A stretch of DNA of 64,000 nucleotides, taken from Photobacterium sp. SKA34. Lineage in GTDB: Bacteria > Pseudomonadota > Gammaproteobacteria > Enterobacterales > Vibrionaceae. Positions 39,414-49,101 of the stretch are shown piece by piece. Below the pieces are notes generated by a model. It saw only the letters and a program-made list of their open reading frames with translations, did no database searches and was not told the origin of the DNA. Where the stretch lies: contig NZ_CH724141.1 of assembly GCF_000153325.1 (NCBI RefSeq), positions 24,138 through 88,137 on the forward strand, given 5' to 3'. Every line of letters starts with the position of its first letter. The stretch's first letter is position 1. A program made the position numbers and the translations under genes.

Positions 39414-40066
39414 TTATTCAACTTAAATTCTAAACGTACCGTCTGACCTGGCTGTGATACAGCACTGCCATTTTGTACTTGTGGTTGGTACTTCCATTTA
39501 CGCAATGCACGTATCGCTTCTTTATTAAATAAACGATTAGGTTTTGCTTCAAGCACCGTAATATCGATTGGTCGACCTTGGGGATCAATTGTGAACTTCA
39601 GTATTACGTAACCTTCTTTACCTTGTTTTAGCGCGCGGGGCGGATACCTAGGCTCAACACGGTACAATGGCATAGCCTGCTGGCTCTGGCCAATAGTCGG
39701 CTTACCTACCGAATTCGATGCACTGCTGAAATCACTAAATTTCGGCATCTTGATTGATAAACCCGTTAAAGAAGTATCCAATCCTAAGCTAGTCATGGAA
39801 GCAACAGGTTGAACACTTGCTGTTGCAGTTCTTGATGACACAGGTTTTGCTTCTGGAGGAGGCTCTGGTGTTTCAGGTGGTGGTGGCACCGCACGCTGTC
39901 GCCGTTGAGGCGCTTGCTCTTGTTCCATCATTACCATGTTGAACGCCAGCACTTCTTTATTATCTGGCTTTTGGTGATTACCGTTATCTACCATCCATGC
40001 CATAAAGGTAAAAAGTCCTAACGCTACAGCAATAGCTAATGGAAAAGCCATTAAAAGACGGATCAT
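39410..40066 (-). CDS. tonB2: TonB2 energy-transducing protein
   Basis: A 218-aa protein: N-terminal membrane helix (about residues 5-25), Pro-rich spacer (VPPPPETPEPPPEAKP), and C-terminal TonB domain (YRVEPRYPPRALKQGKEGYV, RALRKWKYQPQ). It spans the periplasm to deliver proton-motive energy to outer-membrane receptors. It overlaps exbD2 (TAATG) and the TPR gene (ATGA), so translation is coupled. Confidence 0.93.
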   Translation of the reverse strand: MIRLLMAFPLAIAVALGLFTFMAWMVDNGNHQKPDNKEVLAFNMVMMEQEQAPQRRQRAVPPPPETPEPPPEAKPVSSRTATASVQPVASMTSLGLDTSLTGLSIKMPKFSDFSSASNSVGKPTIGQSQQAMPLYRVEPRYPPRALKQGKEGYVILKFTIDPQGRPIDITVLEAKPNRLFNKEAIRALRKWKYQPQVQNGSAVSQPGQTVRLEFKLNK

Positions 40067-40470
40067 TAATTTTTCTCCGCCGCCAATGCGATATTTTTGA
40101 TCCCAGCTCCTTTTGCTGCATCCATCACTTTAACCACTGTACCGTTATAAGCATGCTCATCCGCTTGGATCACTAAAGAAGCATCAGGTTGCTCTGTAAG
40201 CATATGTTCTAATGTTGCTTGAACACGCTCAACATCGACGACACGTTTATCAATATATACGTCATTGGCTGAGGTAATTGCAACAAAGATCCCAGCCTCT
40301 TTTTGGCTTACCACGTGGCTTGCTTGAGGGCGATTAACTTCTACGCCTGATTCACGAACAAACGAACTCGTTACAATAAAGAAAATCAGCATAATAAATA
40401 CGATATCGAGCATTGATGTTAAATCAATTTGTGCATCTTCTCGATTTGAAGAACGGCGGCTGAGTCTCAT
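40066..40470 (-). CDS. exbD2: ExbD2, proton-channel subunit of the TonB2 system
   Basis: A 134-aa ExbD/TolR protein. The single membrane helix carries the essential Asp in DLTSMLDIVFIMLIFFIVTS; a periplasmic domain follows. It works with ExbB to power TonB. The frame is intact, even though the exbB2 gene just upstream (overlap ATGA) is damaged. Confidence 0.93.
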   Translation of the reverse strand: MRLSRRSSNREDAQIDLTSMLDIVFIMLIFFIVTSSFVRESGVEVNRPQASHVVSQKEAGIFVAITSANDVYIDKRVVDVERVQATLEHMLTEQPDASLVIQADEHAYNGTVVKVMDAAKGAGIKNIALAAEKN

Positions 40471-40996
40471 TGCTGACTCCTTAATAATTTTTCTAATTTA
40501 AACTCACGCATCTGACAAGCTTTAGATAAACGTGCGTGAACAAACATACCCGCTAAGGCCGCAACCATCCCTGCCATTGTTGGCAATGTTGCTAAAGAAA
40601 TGCCGGATGCCATTAAACGAGGTTGACTACTACCTTGCGTTGCCATTACATCAAAGACAGAAATCATCCCCGTACTGTTCCAAGTAAACTAGCATAGGGC
40701 AGATGCGACTAATACTTTAATAAAATTTAAATTCTGATTAAGGGCAATTTTGCTTCATTAAGCCAGCCATCACGAATTGCACATGCATGCCAAGAGGAAT
40801 GATCTTTACGAGCCATCCAGCTAGTTAACCACTGCTCTTTTTGCTTTGGAAAATAGAAGAATAAATAAATAACTCGTTCAATAACCAAAAGCCAACATAG
40901 CGTAACAACCGCAGCAAGCCACCATAATATGGCGCCACCTTGCGCCATAAAATGAGAAAGCGAAAACCACCAGCCATGTAATACGCTGAAGTCCAT
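40467..40996 (-). pseudogene. exbB2: exbB2 carrying four single-base deletions within 67 bp
   Basis: The N-terminal part (to about residue 86) and the C-terminal part (from GMISVFDVMATQGSSQPRLM) are both perfectly ExbB-like, but the middle is out of frame. Adding one base at about 40738, 40703, 40689 and 40673 restores LNQNLNFIKVLVA, LCPMLGLLG and TVTG in one frame, giving 177 aa, the family length. TtpC upstream carries the same PMLGLLGTVTG motif, which confirms the reconstruction. As written, no functional ExbB2 is made. Neighbouring genes keep their overlaps and are intact. Confidence 0.88.
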
Positions 40997-42363
40997 TATG
41001 CTGCCTGTTCTGCTAATACGTTACGGTTTGATGCCTGAGAAGATTCGTTTTTTTCAGCTTGCTGTGCAACTAAGCTGATCCCTTGTTTTTCAAGAATCAA
41101 TCGAATATTTTCAGCTTGTGTACTTAATACATTATGAGCAAGTAATAAAGGCATTGCGGCAATCAAACCTAGAACGGTTGTTACCAATGCCATCGAAATC
41201 CCACCCGCCATCACTTTAGGATCACCATTACCAAATTGCGTGATAACTTGGAAAGTTTCAATCATACCAGTCACAGTACCCAGTAAGCCTAACATTGGCG
41301 CTAAAGCCGCAAACAGTTTTAGCATTGATAAGCCTTTTTCTAACCCTTGCTGCTCATCAACAATCGCTTCAAGTAAACGTAATTCTAACGCTTCTACGCT
41401 ACGATTTTGTTCCTTGTTATATACAGCAAGAATACGACCCAATGGATTATTTCCAGCTTGAGTTGGATTTTTTAATTGTTGCTTAATTTGACGTTTAACA
41501 ATCGCTAATTTAAAGCCACGGAAAATGGCAATACCCGCACCAATCGCTAGTAGAAGTAGAATAATTTTACCGACCACACCGCCAGTTGTTAGACGATCTT
41601 CCAGCGTAGGTGCATTTGCTAATTGCTCTAACATCACACCACGAGAAGGGTCAATAGCAATACTTTCACTACCTGCAGCCGCTATTGCAGCTAAATCTGA
41701 AAGTTGTGGGCCATTTTCAGGTTGTTGTTGATAAGCCGTTGCAAGATGGCGAGGACCATCCCACTTTAAATAACCCTGATCAGCGACTAGACCTAATGCG
41801 CCTAAACGCAATGCTTTTTCTGTGGTTTGCTCACCATCACCATTAATAAATGGTACGTTCACCTTTGCCAACTCACCGCTTGCAACGATTTGTGATTCCA
41901 TTGCTTGCCACAAGCCTTTTAATTGCGGCATAGACGGCAGTGCTTTCGCGTCAACGATTTGGTCAACAACCGGAATATATTTCGTTACATCAACTCCAGT
42001 GACAGCGTAACCTTGTTCAGCTTTTAGCTCTTTTGCTGTTTGGCGAACGACACCAAATAGCTCACCAAGACTGCCAGAGTCTAATTGAAGTTGCTGTTCT
42101 AACTTCGCGAGTTCTGCTTCATTAGTACTAAAGCTTTGGCTCAGTAATTCTGTTTGTTGTTTTAACGTATTACGTTGCGCTAATAACGCATCACGTTGTT
42201 GACGAATTTTCTGTGCTTCTTGACTAAATCCAGCTTCACGTTGCACGTTATGTTGCTGTTGAGAGACATTTTCTTGTTTCGCTTGCTGTACAACCGATTC
42301 TGCAGATGCTGTGAACGGAACTGATGCCATACATAATGCAATAGCTAACGCTTTTAATTTCAT
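40996..42363 (-). CDS. ttpC: TtpC, large MotA/TolQ/ExbB-family protein of the TonB2 system
   Basis: A 455-aa protein: signal peptide, periplasmic coiled-coil region (about residues 25-130), then a TolQ/ExbB-type channel domain with AALAPMLGLLGTVTGMIETF and GGISMALVTTVLGLIAAMP. TtpC is the extra inner-membrane partner needed for TonB2-dependent iron uptake in vibrios. It overlaps exbB2 (TAATG) and the DUF3450 gene. Confidence 0.9.
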   Translation of the reverse strand: MKLKALAIALCMASVPFTASAESVVQQAKQENVSQQQHNVQREAGFSQEAQKIRQQRDALLAQRNTLKQQTELLSQSFSTNEAELAKLEQQLQLDSGSLGELFGVVRQTAKELKAEQGYAVTGVDVTKYIPVVDQIVDAKALPSMPQLKGLWQAMESQIVASGELAKVNVPFINGDGEQTTEKALRLGALGLVADQGYLKWDGPRHLATAYQQQPENGPQLSDLAAIAAAGSESIAIDPSRGVMLEQLANAPTLEDRLTTGGVVGKIILLLLAIGAGIAIFRGFKLAIVKRQIKQQLKNPTQAGNNPLGRILAVYNKEQNRSVEALELRLLEAIVDEQQGLEKGLSMLKLFAALAPMLGLLGTVTGMIETFQVITQFGNGDPKVMAGGISMALVTTVLGLIAAMPLLLAHNVLSTQAENIRLILEKQGISLVAQQAEKNESSQASNRNVLAEQAA

Positions 42364-43136
42364 TATTTGCTCTCCACGTTAGCAAGGGTTGCTGAAATAG
42401 GTAAACGTAATATGCTTGGTGCAATTAGCTTATTCGCCATTGCAAACGCTTTATCAATATTTGCAGCTTCACTCGTATCAAGTGCCTGCCACTGCTGTTT
42501 ATTGCTGTTCCAACTCCAGTAATGGCTACCGTTTAAGCTACGAGCAACAAATGCAAGACGACCAAGATACAGTAAATCGACCTCGATTGTTTTGCCATCT
42601 TCTAACGTGATTTTATCCTGGTACGAACCCAGCTTCGTGCCATAATCCATTTCAATTTGATAGGCTTCTAAAATACGACGGAATTTCTCTGCATCGCTAA
42701 TATCGGCTTGCGACATCATCGTTTGCAACTTTTCAATACGCGCTAAACGTTGTTCATGTTTGATAGGCTTATCTTGCTCAACAACAGTCGATAAACCATC
42801 AATCATTTGGTACATCAAAGGAACAACACCTTGGCGCGTCTCTTTAATGTTCTCTATTTGTTCATGAATAGAGGCCATTTCTTGTGTTTGATTATCAACC
42901 ATACGCGCAAGGTGATCGTGATACACCGTTAGGTTTTTAAGCTCTTCTTGTAATTGCTCGATTTGTGCTTTCATCGCTATAGCCGAATCAGCGTTACGAT
43001 CAATTTTATCTTGGCTTAAGGAAGAAGCCGTATTGGTTTTGTTTTCAATAGAACGAGCTGTATCAAGGCTAGATGCCTGTACCCCAGTTGTGATGCTTAA
43101 AATCACAACCGCTAAACTGGTTTTAATAAAATTCAT
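42363..43136 (-). CDS. DUF3450 exported coiled-coil protein of the TonB2 operon
   Basis: From ATG 43136 the protein is 257 aa: a signal peptide ending GVQASS, a long coiled coil (IAMKAQIEQLQEELKNL onward), then a DUF3450 domain with the YQIEMDYGTKLGSYQDKI segment. It is the first gene of the TonB2 operon, adjoining ttpC. The family is regularly found with TtpC; biochemical role unknown. An in-frame ATG at 43238 would add a Phe/Tyr-rich leader that does not look real. Confidence 0.88.
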   Translation of the reverse strand: MNFIKTSLAVVILSITTGVQASSLDTARSIENKTNTASSLSQDKIDRNADSAIAMKAQIEQLQEELKNLTVYHDHLARMVDNQTQEMASIHEQIENIKETRQGVVPLMYQMIDGLSTVVEQDKPIKHEQRLARIEKLQTMMSQADISDAEKFRRILEAYQIEMDYGTKLGSYQDKITLEDGKTIEVDLLYLGRLAFVARSLNGSHYWSWNSNKQQWQALDTSEAANIDKAFAMANKLIAPSILRLPISATLANVESK

Positions 43137-43291
43137 AATCAAACTTAATAATGAGTAATCTTTAATCGCAAAAAATAAAAAAGTGAAGTAATAATAAAAA
43201 GTTAAATCGTACAACGACCAAAAATAGTGAAATAGCATTTAATCGCAACAAGGGGAAGCAATGGCTCCCCCTTAGTTACAATATTTACAAA

Positions 43292-45382
43292 TTAGTATTT
43301 AAACTCAACAGTCGCCATAAAGTTACGACCTTCGCCAAGTGTTACACCCGTTGCGCCAACATAGTCTTTACTTGTTGAACCGCCACCTGCCATGTAATCA
43401 GTATCAAATACGTTTTCTACGTTAATACGACCAATGATATCTAAATTAGCATCATACTTGTATGTGTGAGCCATACCTAAATCAACACGCGTGTAGCCGT
43501 CTTTCTTAAAGGTATTTGCAGCATCACCATAACGTGAACCTTCGTAAATCACACCAAGGTTAACATCGGTTGACGGTGTTACGTTATACGTAGACCAAAC
43601 ACTTGCAGCAAATTCTGGTACATCTACAGGACGATTACCTTGATAATTCTGATCTTTGGTGTATTCCGCATCAAGATACATTGCTGACGCACTCATGCTT
43701 AACTTATCTGTCACGCTACCCTGTAACGCAAGTTCTGCACCGTTGTGAACACGCTCACCCGCTTGAGTTTTCTCGTATAGATCTTTACTTACTTGAACAT
43801 CAATCGTTGAGTTTTCTTGCCTAATGTTAAATACAGCACCAGATACAAATAGTCGATTATCTAGCAGTTCCCACTTAGTACCTAGCTCATATTGCTTACC
43901 ACGAAGCGGATCAAGTTGCTCACCATCATTCACGTAGTTCGTAGAATCTGATGATACCGTACCTTGTGGCTCAAAACTTTCAGAGTATGAGAAGTAAATC
44001 GAGCCATTTTCTGCTGGGTGGAAAATCGCAGCCACTTTAGGTGAAACGGCTTCTTCTGCTGCTTTTCCTTCTTGGGTTTGACGATCAAAACGAACACCAG
44101 CGAGTACTTGCCAGTAATCGTTAATCGTTACCATATCTTGTGCGTAGAAGCCCCAAGCATTATATGAAGAGTGAGATTCTTTTGGCTTACCCGATTTGTA
44201 ACTAGGAACTGCTGTTGATTGATTTGTCGCCACTTCTACAGAATTAAATGAACGTTGGAAACGATCATAGCTATAGCCTAACCAGTTAGAACCAACAAGT
44301 AATTGGTGTTGCATGCCAAGCGCATCAAACTCACCGACGAAATCAGCGTAAGCCGTTTTAAATTTCCAATGATCGTGACGATCATTGCCGCCCTGCTTCA
44401 CTAAGCCTGATTCTTCGAAATTAGAGAAGTTAGGGTAACTTTCAACATCGTGACGAATAAAGTCTTGGTAATTAAAACCTGTATTTAATGCCCAAACATC
44501 TGTTAGTTGTGCTTTAACATCAAAACCGTAGTTTTCTACTTCATTATTAATTTTTGACCATTGTGCATCCCACACATGGTCACGCCCCAATACTGGCTTA
44601 CCATCAACAATGTAAGCACCTGAATCTACACTTCCTTTATCTTCAGTACGATCGTAGTGTAGTGACAATGTCACATCTTCATTAAAATCGTAATCAACAA
44701 ATAGACCGCCAACAAAGCGATCGGTTGAAGGTGTTGAACCATTACCATACTTACGCCATGAATCATAATCTTCTTTTGCAACAACAGCGCGAGCACGAAG
44801 TGATTCGTCTTGATTGAGAGACCCACTCACATCTAACACACTACGTGTATGATTATTTGAACCAACATCTTGGCTAAAGTTAACTTGAGTTTCGTGAGTT
44901 GGTTTCTTAGCAACCATGTTCACTAGACCACCAGGCGCAGACTTACCGTAAAGAAGACCCGCTGGACCTTTCATTACTTCAACACGCTCTAAAAGCTCAA
45001 CAGGTTGACGGTAGTGAGACCAGTGTTGGTGACCATCACGCAAGAAACCGCTACTGCTACCAAGTTCAAAACCACGTAGTGAGAAACGTTCACGGTTACG
45101 GCCTGTTCCACCAGCTGAAATACTTGCATCATTCTGTAACACCTCACCTAGCGTGCTCGCACGCTGTTCATCGATAAGTTGTTCATCAATTACTGCAACT
45201 TGTCCTGGAGTCTCTAGCTGAGTCATCTCCATACGCATAGCTGTTGAATTAGTATCGGCTTTATAACCGTAATCACGCCCTGTTACTACCATGTGCTCAT
45301 CAACTTCTGTTGATTCTGCATAAGCAACAGGTGCAGAAAGTACCGCACCAATTAACAGCGTCAGCTGGCTTTTAGAAAACAT
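43292..45382 (-). CDS. TonB-dependent siderophore receptor
   Basis: A 696-aa outer-membrane receptor: signal peptide to about AYAES, a possible TonB box just after (EHMVVTG), plug domain (TPGQVAVIDEQLIDEQRAST, RGFELGSSSGFLRDG, VEVMKGPAGLLYGKSAPGG), then a 22-strand-type barrel ending FMATVEFKY with terminal aromatic residue. The pattern fits ferric hydroxamate/FhuE-type receptors, but the ligand is not determined. A Fur-like box lies upstream, and the TonB2 operon follows on the same strand. Confidence 0.92.
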   Translation of the reverse strand: MFSKSQLTLLIGAVLSAPVAYAESTEVDEHMVVTGRDYGYKADTNSTAMRMEMTQLETPGQVAVIDEQLIDEQRASTLGEVLQNDASISAGGTGRNRERFSLRGFELGSSSGFLRDGHQHWSHYRQPVELLERVEVMKGPAGLLYGKSAPGGLVNMVAKKPTHETQVNFSQDVGSNNHTRSVLDVSGSLNQDESLRARAVVAKEDYDSWRKYGNGSTPSTDRFVGGLFVDYDFNEDVTLSLHYDRTEDKGSVDSGAYIVDGKPVLGRDHVWDAQWSKINNEVENYGFDVKAQLTDVWALNTGFNYQDFIRHDVESYPNFSNFEESGLVKQGGNDRHDHWKFKTAYADFVGEFDALGMQHQLLVGSNWLGYSYDRFQRSFNSVEVATNQSTAVPSYKSGKPKESHSSYNAWGFYAQDMVTINDYWQVLAGVRFDRQTQEGKAAEEAVSPKVAAIFHPAENGSIYFSYSESFEPQGTVSSDSTNYVNDGEQLDPLRGKQYELGTKWELLDNRLFVSGAVFNIRQENSTIDVQVSKDLYEKTQAGERVHNGAELALQGSVTDKLSMSASAMYLDAEYTKDQNYQGNRPVDVPEFAASVWSTYNVTPSTDVNLGVIYEGSRYGDAANTFKKDGYTRVDLGMAHTYKYDANLDIIGRINVENVFDTDYMAGGGSTSKDYVGATGVTLGEGRNFMATVEFKY

Positions 45383-45554
45383 ATTCCTTTAACTCCAAAA
45401 TAAAGATATAACCTGAAAATGAAGCCACATCAGAGTTGCTCTCAGCACCTATCACTGCTGAATAGGTATTGTTTGTAATAATATAAAGAGCAAATCATGG
45501 CTACTACGCGGTAAGTAATAAAGTGCCTACCAAACGACGAAAAGGAATATAAGT

Positions 45555-45573
45555 GATAACCATTACCATTTGC
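45555..45573 (-). promoter_or_regulatory. Fur-like box of the siderophore receptor gene
   Basis: GATAACCATTACCATTTGC matches the Fur consensus well in the left arm and centre. It lies about 170 bases upstream of the receptor start. The rest of 45383-45776 holds no recognisable gene. Confidence 0.6.
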
Positions 45574-45776
45574 ATTAAATTTACATTCTTTGCATTCGTA
45601 AAGATTTCTTTAAGAATTATTAGAGCTAAAAGCAGCATTTTGTTCGCTTTGCCATCGTCTCTTTTTCTGTTGCCTTTATTAATCCGTACTCAATACTGTT
45701 TTTAACGAAGACATTTATCATTAACAGTCGTATAATCTGCCCGTTTTTATTCATTATTCATTTCGCGGTATTTAAT

Positions 45777-46208
45777 GTGACTCAACTAAGTCTTGAAGCT
45801 ATTCACCAACAACTCAATGAACGCAATTTTATTGCTGAAAAAGTCCGTCTTGTGACAGTAGAAGCAATGGATCCAGAAGTGCTGGCAACGTGCACAGCAA
45901 CTGAAAATGAAACCTTCTACAACAGCTATATGAATGTGATTTATTGTAAAGGTGAGCGTTACGTACTTGGCTATCGTTGTAATGAAGAGACCATCGTTGA
46001 GCAAGCTATTATTTTCAAAGATGGTAAATACTACGATCCAACACTTCAGGCAAACAGCGAAAGCTTTGAACCTTACCAATTTGCCGTGTTAGCTGAATTC
46101 AAAGTTTTTGATATGATGAAGCACGCTAAAACGAACAAAGATTTTCCGCCTGATGTTGATTTCTTATTTACAAAGAAAAAGCATTTTAAAAACGTAATTA
46201 AAGCGTAA
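45777..46208 (+). CDS. Conserved small protein of unknown function
   Basis: A 143-aa soluble protein starting at GTG 45777 with a poor ribosome-binding site. A TATAAT hexamer about 45 bases upstream could be its -10 element. The sequence is mixed alpha/beta without signal or membrane segment (TFYNSYMNVIYCKGERYVLG in the middle). I do not recognise the family. A good terminator follows, which supports a real gene. Confidence 0.6.
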   Translation: MTQLSLEAIHQQLNERNFIAEKVRLVTVEAMDPEVLATCTATENETFYNSYMNVIYCKGERYVLGYRCNEETIVEQAIIFKDGKYYDPTLQANSESFEPYQFAVLAEFKVFDMMKHAKTNKDFPPDVDFLFTKKKHFKNVIKA

Positions 46209-46219
46209 TTTTCGTAAAG

Positions 46220-46243
46220 AGCCGACTTCGCCGTCGGCTTTTT
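46220..46243 (+). terminator. Rho-independent terminator
   Basis: AGCCGAC and GTCGGCT arms around TTCGCC, followed by T5, 12 bases after the stop at 46208. Confidence 0.88.
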
Positions 46244-46333
46244 ATTGTCTATTCATTCTAACTTGATCACATTGAGTTAACGTTCATTCGCAGTACAATA
46301 GGTATAGAAATTTTCAGCGCGAAGGATTTGCAC

Positions 46334-46945
46334 ATGTACCTTGATCTATCCACACAGTCTACCACTGATATCTACCATTTAATGACACAAGCCATTATCC
46401 CTCGCCCTATCGCATGGGTTCTGACAGATTCTGGTGAGCATAATTATAACCTCGCTCCTTTTTCCTATTTCACCCCAGTTGCAAGTAACCCACCATTATT
46501 GATGTTTTCTGTGGGTAAAAAACCGAGTGGAGAAATCAAAGACACCACGCGTAACGTTATTGCCAATAAAAAGATGGTGATACATATTGCTAATATTACG
46601 TTAGCAGAACAAGTCACTAAAACAGCCGCAACCTTAGAGCATGGCGAGTCTGAGGTTGAATACACTCATCTAGAACTCACCTCTTTTAATGGTTTTGAAC
46701 TACCAAGACTAAAAGATTGCCCTATTGCTTTTGGTTGTAACTTATATGAAGTGAAAGAGATTGGGGAAACACCACAAAGTTTGATCTTTGCTGAAATTGT
46801 GCAGATTTACATTGATGACGAAGTTATCGATAGTGAGCAAAAGCGCTTGGTGATTGAAGCATTAAAGGTTAACCCGTTATCACGCTTAGGCGGCAGTGAA
46901 TACGCAGTATTGGAGAAGACTTTTTCGGTCGCCAGACCCAAATAA
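46334..46945 (+). CDS. Flavin reductase-like FMN-binding split-barrel protein
   Basis: From ATG 46334 (GAAGGA seven bases upstream) the protein is 203 aa. It has the flavin-reductase-like fold signature: AIIPRPIAWVLT near the N-terminus, NLAPFSYFTPVASNPPLLMF, and GEIKDTTRNVIANKKMVIHI. Such proteins bind FMN and act as reductases or oxygenase partners. The exact partner is unknown; no oxygenase gene adjoins it. It is followed by a shared terminator. Confidence 0.88.
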   Translation: MYLDLSTQSTTDIYHLMTQAIIPRPIAWVLTDSGEHNYNLAPFSYFTPVASNPPLLMFSVGKKPSGEIKDTTRNVIANKKMVIHIANITLAEQVTKTAATLEHGESEVEYTHLELTSFNGFELPRLKDCPIAFGCNLYEVKEIGETPQSLIFAEIVQIYIDDEVIDSEQKRLVIEALKVNPLSRLGGSEYAVLEKTFSVARPK

Positions 46946-46990
46946 CATGGCTTCCAACTGTGAATCTATTTATGTAATTTCAGGCAAAAA

Positions 46991-47016
46991 AAAGCCTAGT
47001 TCGAAAACTAGGCTTT
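46991..47016. terminator. Bidirectional rho-independent terminator
   Basis: AAAGCCTAGT and ACTAGGCTTT form a perfect 10-bp stem between the convergent flavoprotein and DUF3297 genes, with a long A run on the left (T run on the minus strand). Confidence 0.85.
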
Positions 47017-47040
47017 AACTGATTCACTAACTAGCACATA

Positions 47041-47289
47041 TTACTTGTAGAATGCTTCTACCGTGCCTTTTAGTGTGATCAAGATTGGCTGACCACGGCG
47101 ATCTAGTGCCTTATGTGAAGGAATTTTTACCCAACCTTCGCTGATGCAGTACTCATCAACATCAAAACGCTCTTTGCCGTTAAGACGAATGCCGATGTCA
47201 TGGCTGAAACACTCAGCCACGTGGTGAGGGCTACGAGGGTTACCAGAAAGACGATCTGGTAATGCTGGTTGTGATGTAGTATCTGTCAT
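47041..47289 (-). CDS. DUF3297 family protein
   Basis: From ATG 47289 the protein is 82 aa. The conserved DUF3297 body is clear: PDRLSGNPRSPHHV, DIGIRLNGKERFDVDEYCIS, EGWVKIPSHKALDRRGQP. This small soluble family is common in proteobacteria and has no known function. It is alone on its transcript. Confidence 0.88.
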   Translation of the reverse strand: MTDTTSQPALPDRLSGNPRSPHHVAECFSHDIGIRLNGKERFDVDEYCISEGWVKIPSHKALDRRGQPILITLKGTVEAFYK

Positions 47290-47581
47290 GATCAAATTCT
47301 ATCGTTAATAAAAAACGTCAGTATTGTAGAGAATATAATGTTCACGCTCAATAGATAAAGAATGTATTTCTTTTTGAGCCCTGATCGATAAACCACAACA
47401 CCTATATTTCATTAACATCTTAGAAATAAAGTAGATATCACGTATATTAAAACGCAATCCGAACGAATGGATACAGTAATAAAAAAATATGTATAAGTAT
47501 GTTGTGCTTGTTAACAGTCAGAGAGTTAGCTTTAATGCTAATTCTTTTTGATTGCACTTAAGCGATACTATTATTGCGCAT

Positions 47582-48478
47582 TCACGTTAATCCCCAATCC
47601 AGTGAACATAGCTTTTTAACAAACCACTCAAATGCTTTTCCCTCTTTATCTTTATGCCATGCGATAAACAAATCTTGCTCTTGTCTTGGGATCTCATATT
47701 GTTTTTCAATAAGTTCGCCACTTGCAATATATGGTTTAGCTATATGACGAGGTAAATAGCCCACTCCTAACCCTTGTGCTTGAGCTGCTAATTTAGATTC
47801 TATAGAGTTAACACGTATCACCCGTTTACTATTGAACAAACCACTGTCTCTCACAGGTAAAATTTGAGAGGTATCCGCCGCCACTATCGCAGGGTATTCA
47901 CTAAGTGTTTTAGCATCGAGCACACCATCATAATCTGCCAGTGGATGTTCTGGCGAAACAACAAAAACAAAAGAGAGACAGCCAATCTTATAGGTTTGAA
48001 ACATACCTTTCGGTAATTCACCCGTCACACCAATGGCAATATCAGCTCGGCGGCTATGTAAAGCATCCCATCCACCACCTAATACTTCTACGCCTAAGCT
48101 AACATCGACTTTATTATCTAATTGATTAAAATCATGCAGTACATCAAAGAGAATTTGAGCATCAATTACAGTATCTCTCGCAATTCTAATTTCATTTTCC
48201 CAACCACTTTCTAATTGCTGTACAGAATCCACTAAACGATTTGTCGCCAATAAAATTTCACGGCCATGTTCTAAAACAAGCTTACCAGCTGGTGTAAGTA
48301 TCGCTCGCTGACGGGTGCGATCAAACAATGCCACCCCCATGTCTTCTTCTAATTTTTTGATTGTGTAGGTAAGTGCAGAAGGTACTTTGTACAAAGATTC
48401 TGCTGCTGCTGCAAAACTTCCCTTCTTATCGATGGCATCCAGTGCCCTTAACGCGTCAATAGTAATGACATTATTCAC
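47582..48478 (-). CDS. LysR-family transcriptional regulator
   Basis: A 298-aa LysR protein: winged HTH at residues 5-62 (IDALRALDAIDKKGSFAAAA, SALTYTIKKLEEDMGVALF), then a periplasmic-binding-like effector domain. It is divergent from the DoxX gene, with 156 bases between. By the usual LysR logic it controls the DoxX-pirin-azoR genes and itself, so quinone or electrophile sensing is an inference from the targets. Confidence 0.92.
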   Translation of the reverse strand: MNNVITIDALRALDAIDKKGSFAAAAESLYKVPSALTYTIKKLEEDMGVALFDRTRQRAILTPAGKLVLEHGREILLATNRLVDSVQQLESGWENEIRIARDTVIDAQILFDVLHDFNQLDNKVDVSLGVEVLGGGWDALHSRRADIAIGVTGELPKGMFQTYKIGCLSFVFVVSPEHPLADYDGVLDAKTLSEYPAIVAADTSQILPVRDSGLFNSKRVIRVNSIESKLAAQAQGLGVGYLPRHIAKPYIASGELIEKQYEIPRQEQDLFIAWHKDKEGKAFEWFVKKLCSLDWGLT

Positions 48479-48490
48479 ATTCCAACCTTA

Positions 48491-48505
48491 TTCAAAAAAT
48501 TTGAA
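48491..48505. promoter_or_regulatory. Candidate LysR operator (T-N11-A palindrome)
   Basis: TTCAAAAAATTTGAA is a perfect 6-bp inverted repeat around AAA, in the divergent LysR/DoxX intergenic region and close to the LysR start. Confidence 0.45.
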
Positions 48506-48634
48506 TTAAAACCTCAAAAGCTTCCGATTTTCTTCTCAAACTAACATACCTAAACTTATTTACAACCCTTAATACAGGCATGTAAGCGCGACTAATACAA
48601 AAATATAACATTGGAATTATTTGAGGAATAAATA

Positions 48635-49078
48635 ATGAAGAACCTAATAAATACACTTTTTCATTCCAAAACAGGCTATGACGCTCTCGTATTACGCATC
48701 CCTATCGGCATTATTTTTATGGCTTATGGCGGACAAAAACTGTTTGGTTGGTTCGGTGGTTACGGCCTTCAAACAACAGGTCAATGGATGGACTCCATCG
48801 GCCTAGCTCCTGGTTTTCTAATGGCTCTTTTCGCTGGCAGCGCTGAATTTATTGGTGGTTTATTCATTATATTAGGCTTATTCACTCGACCCGCTTCATT
48901 GGCATTAGCCTTCACCACGTTAGTTGCAATCTTCGCAGTGCACTTTGAACACGGTTTATTCATTTCCAACAATGGCTACGCATTCGGATTATCTTTATTG
49001 GCTGCCAGTGTGTCTCTATTTATATCAGGCGCAGGAAAAGCGTCACTTGATCAATTTATTTTACGAAAGTTAGCTTAA
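48635..49078 (+). CDS. DoxX family membrane protein
   Basis: A 147-aa, four-helix protein with the DoxX signatures RIPIGIIFMAYGGQKLFGWF and AGSAEFIGGLFIILGLFTRP. DoxX-like proteins often pair with pirins and reductases in redox stress responses. It has an adequate AGGA site and is followed after 23 bases by the pirin gene, so the two are co-transcribed. Confidence 0.92.
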   Translation: MKNLINTLFHSKTGYDALVLRIPIGIIFMAYGGQKLFGWFGGYGLQTTGQWMDSIGLAPGFLMALFAGSAEFIGGLFIILGLFTRPASLALAFTTLVAIFAVHFEHGLFISNNGYAFGLSLLAASVSLFISGAGKASLDQFILRKLA

Positions 49079-49101
49079 TCACTTCATAAGGCAATAACAG
49101 T

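Noticed and set aside
40467..40996. Programmed ribosomal frameshifting in exbB2.
   Set aside because: Four separate shifts in 67 bp would be needed and no slippery heptamer with a downstream structure was seen.
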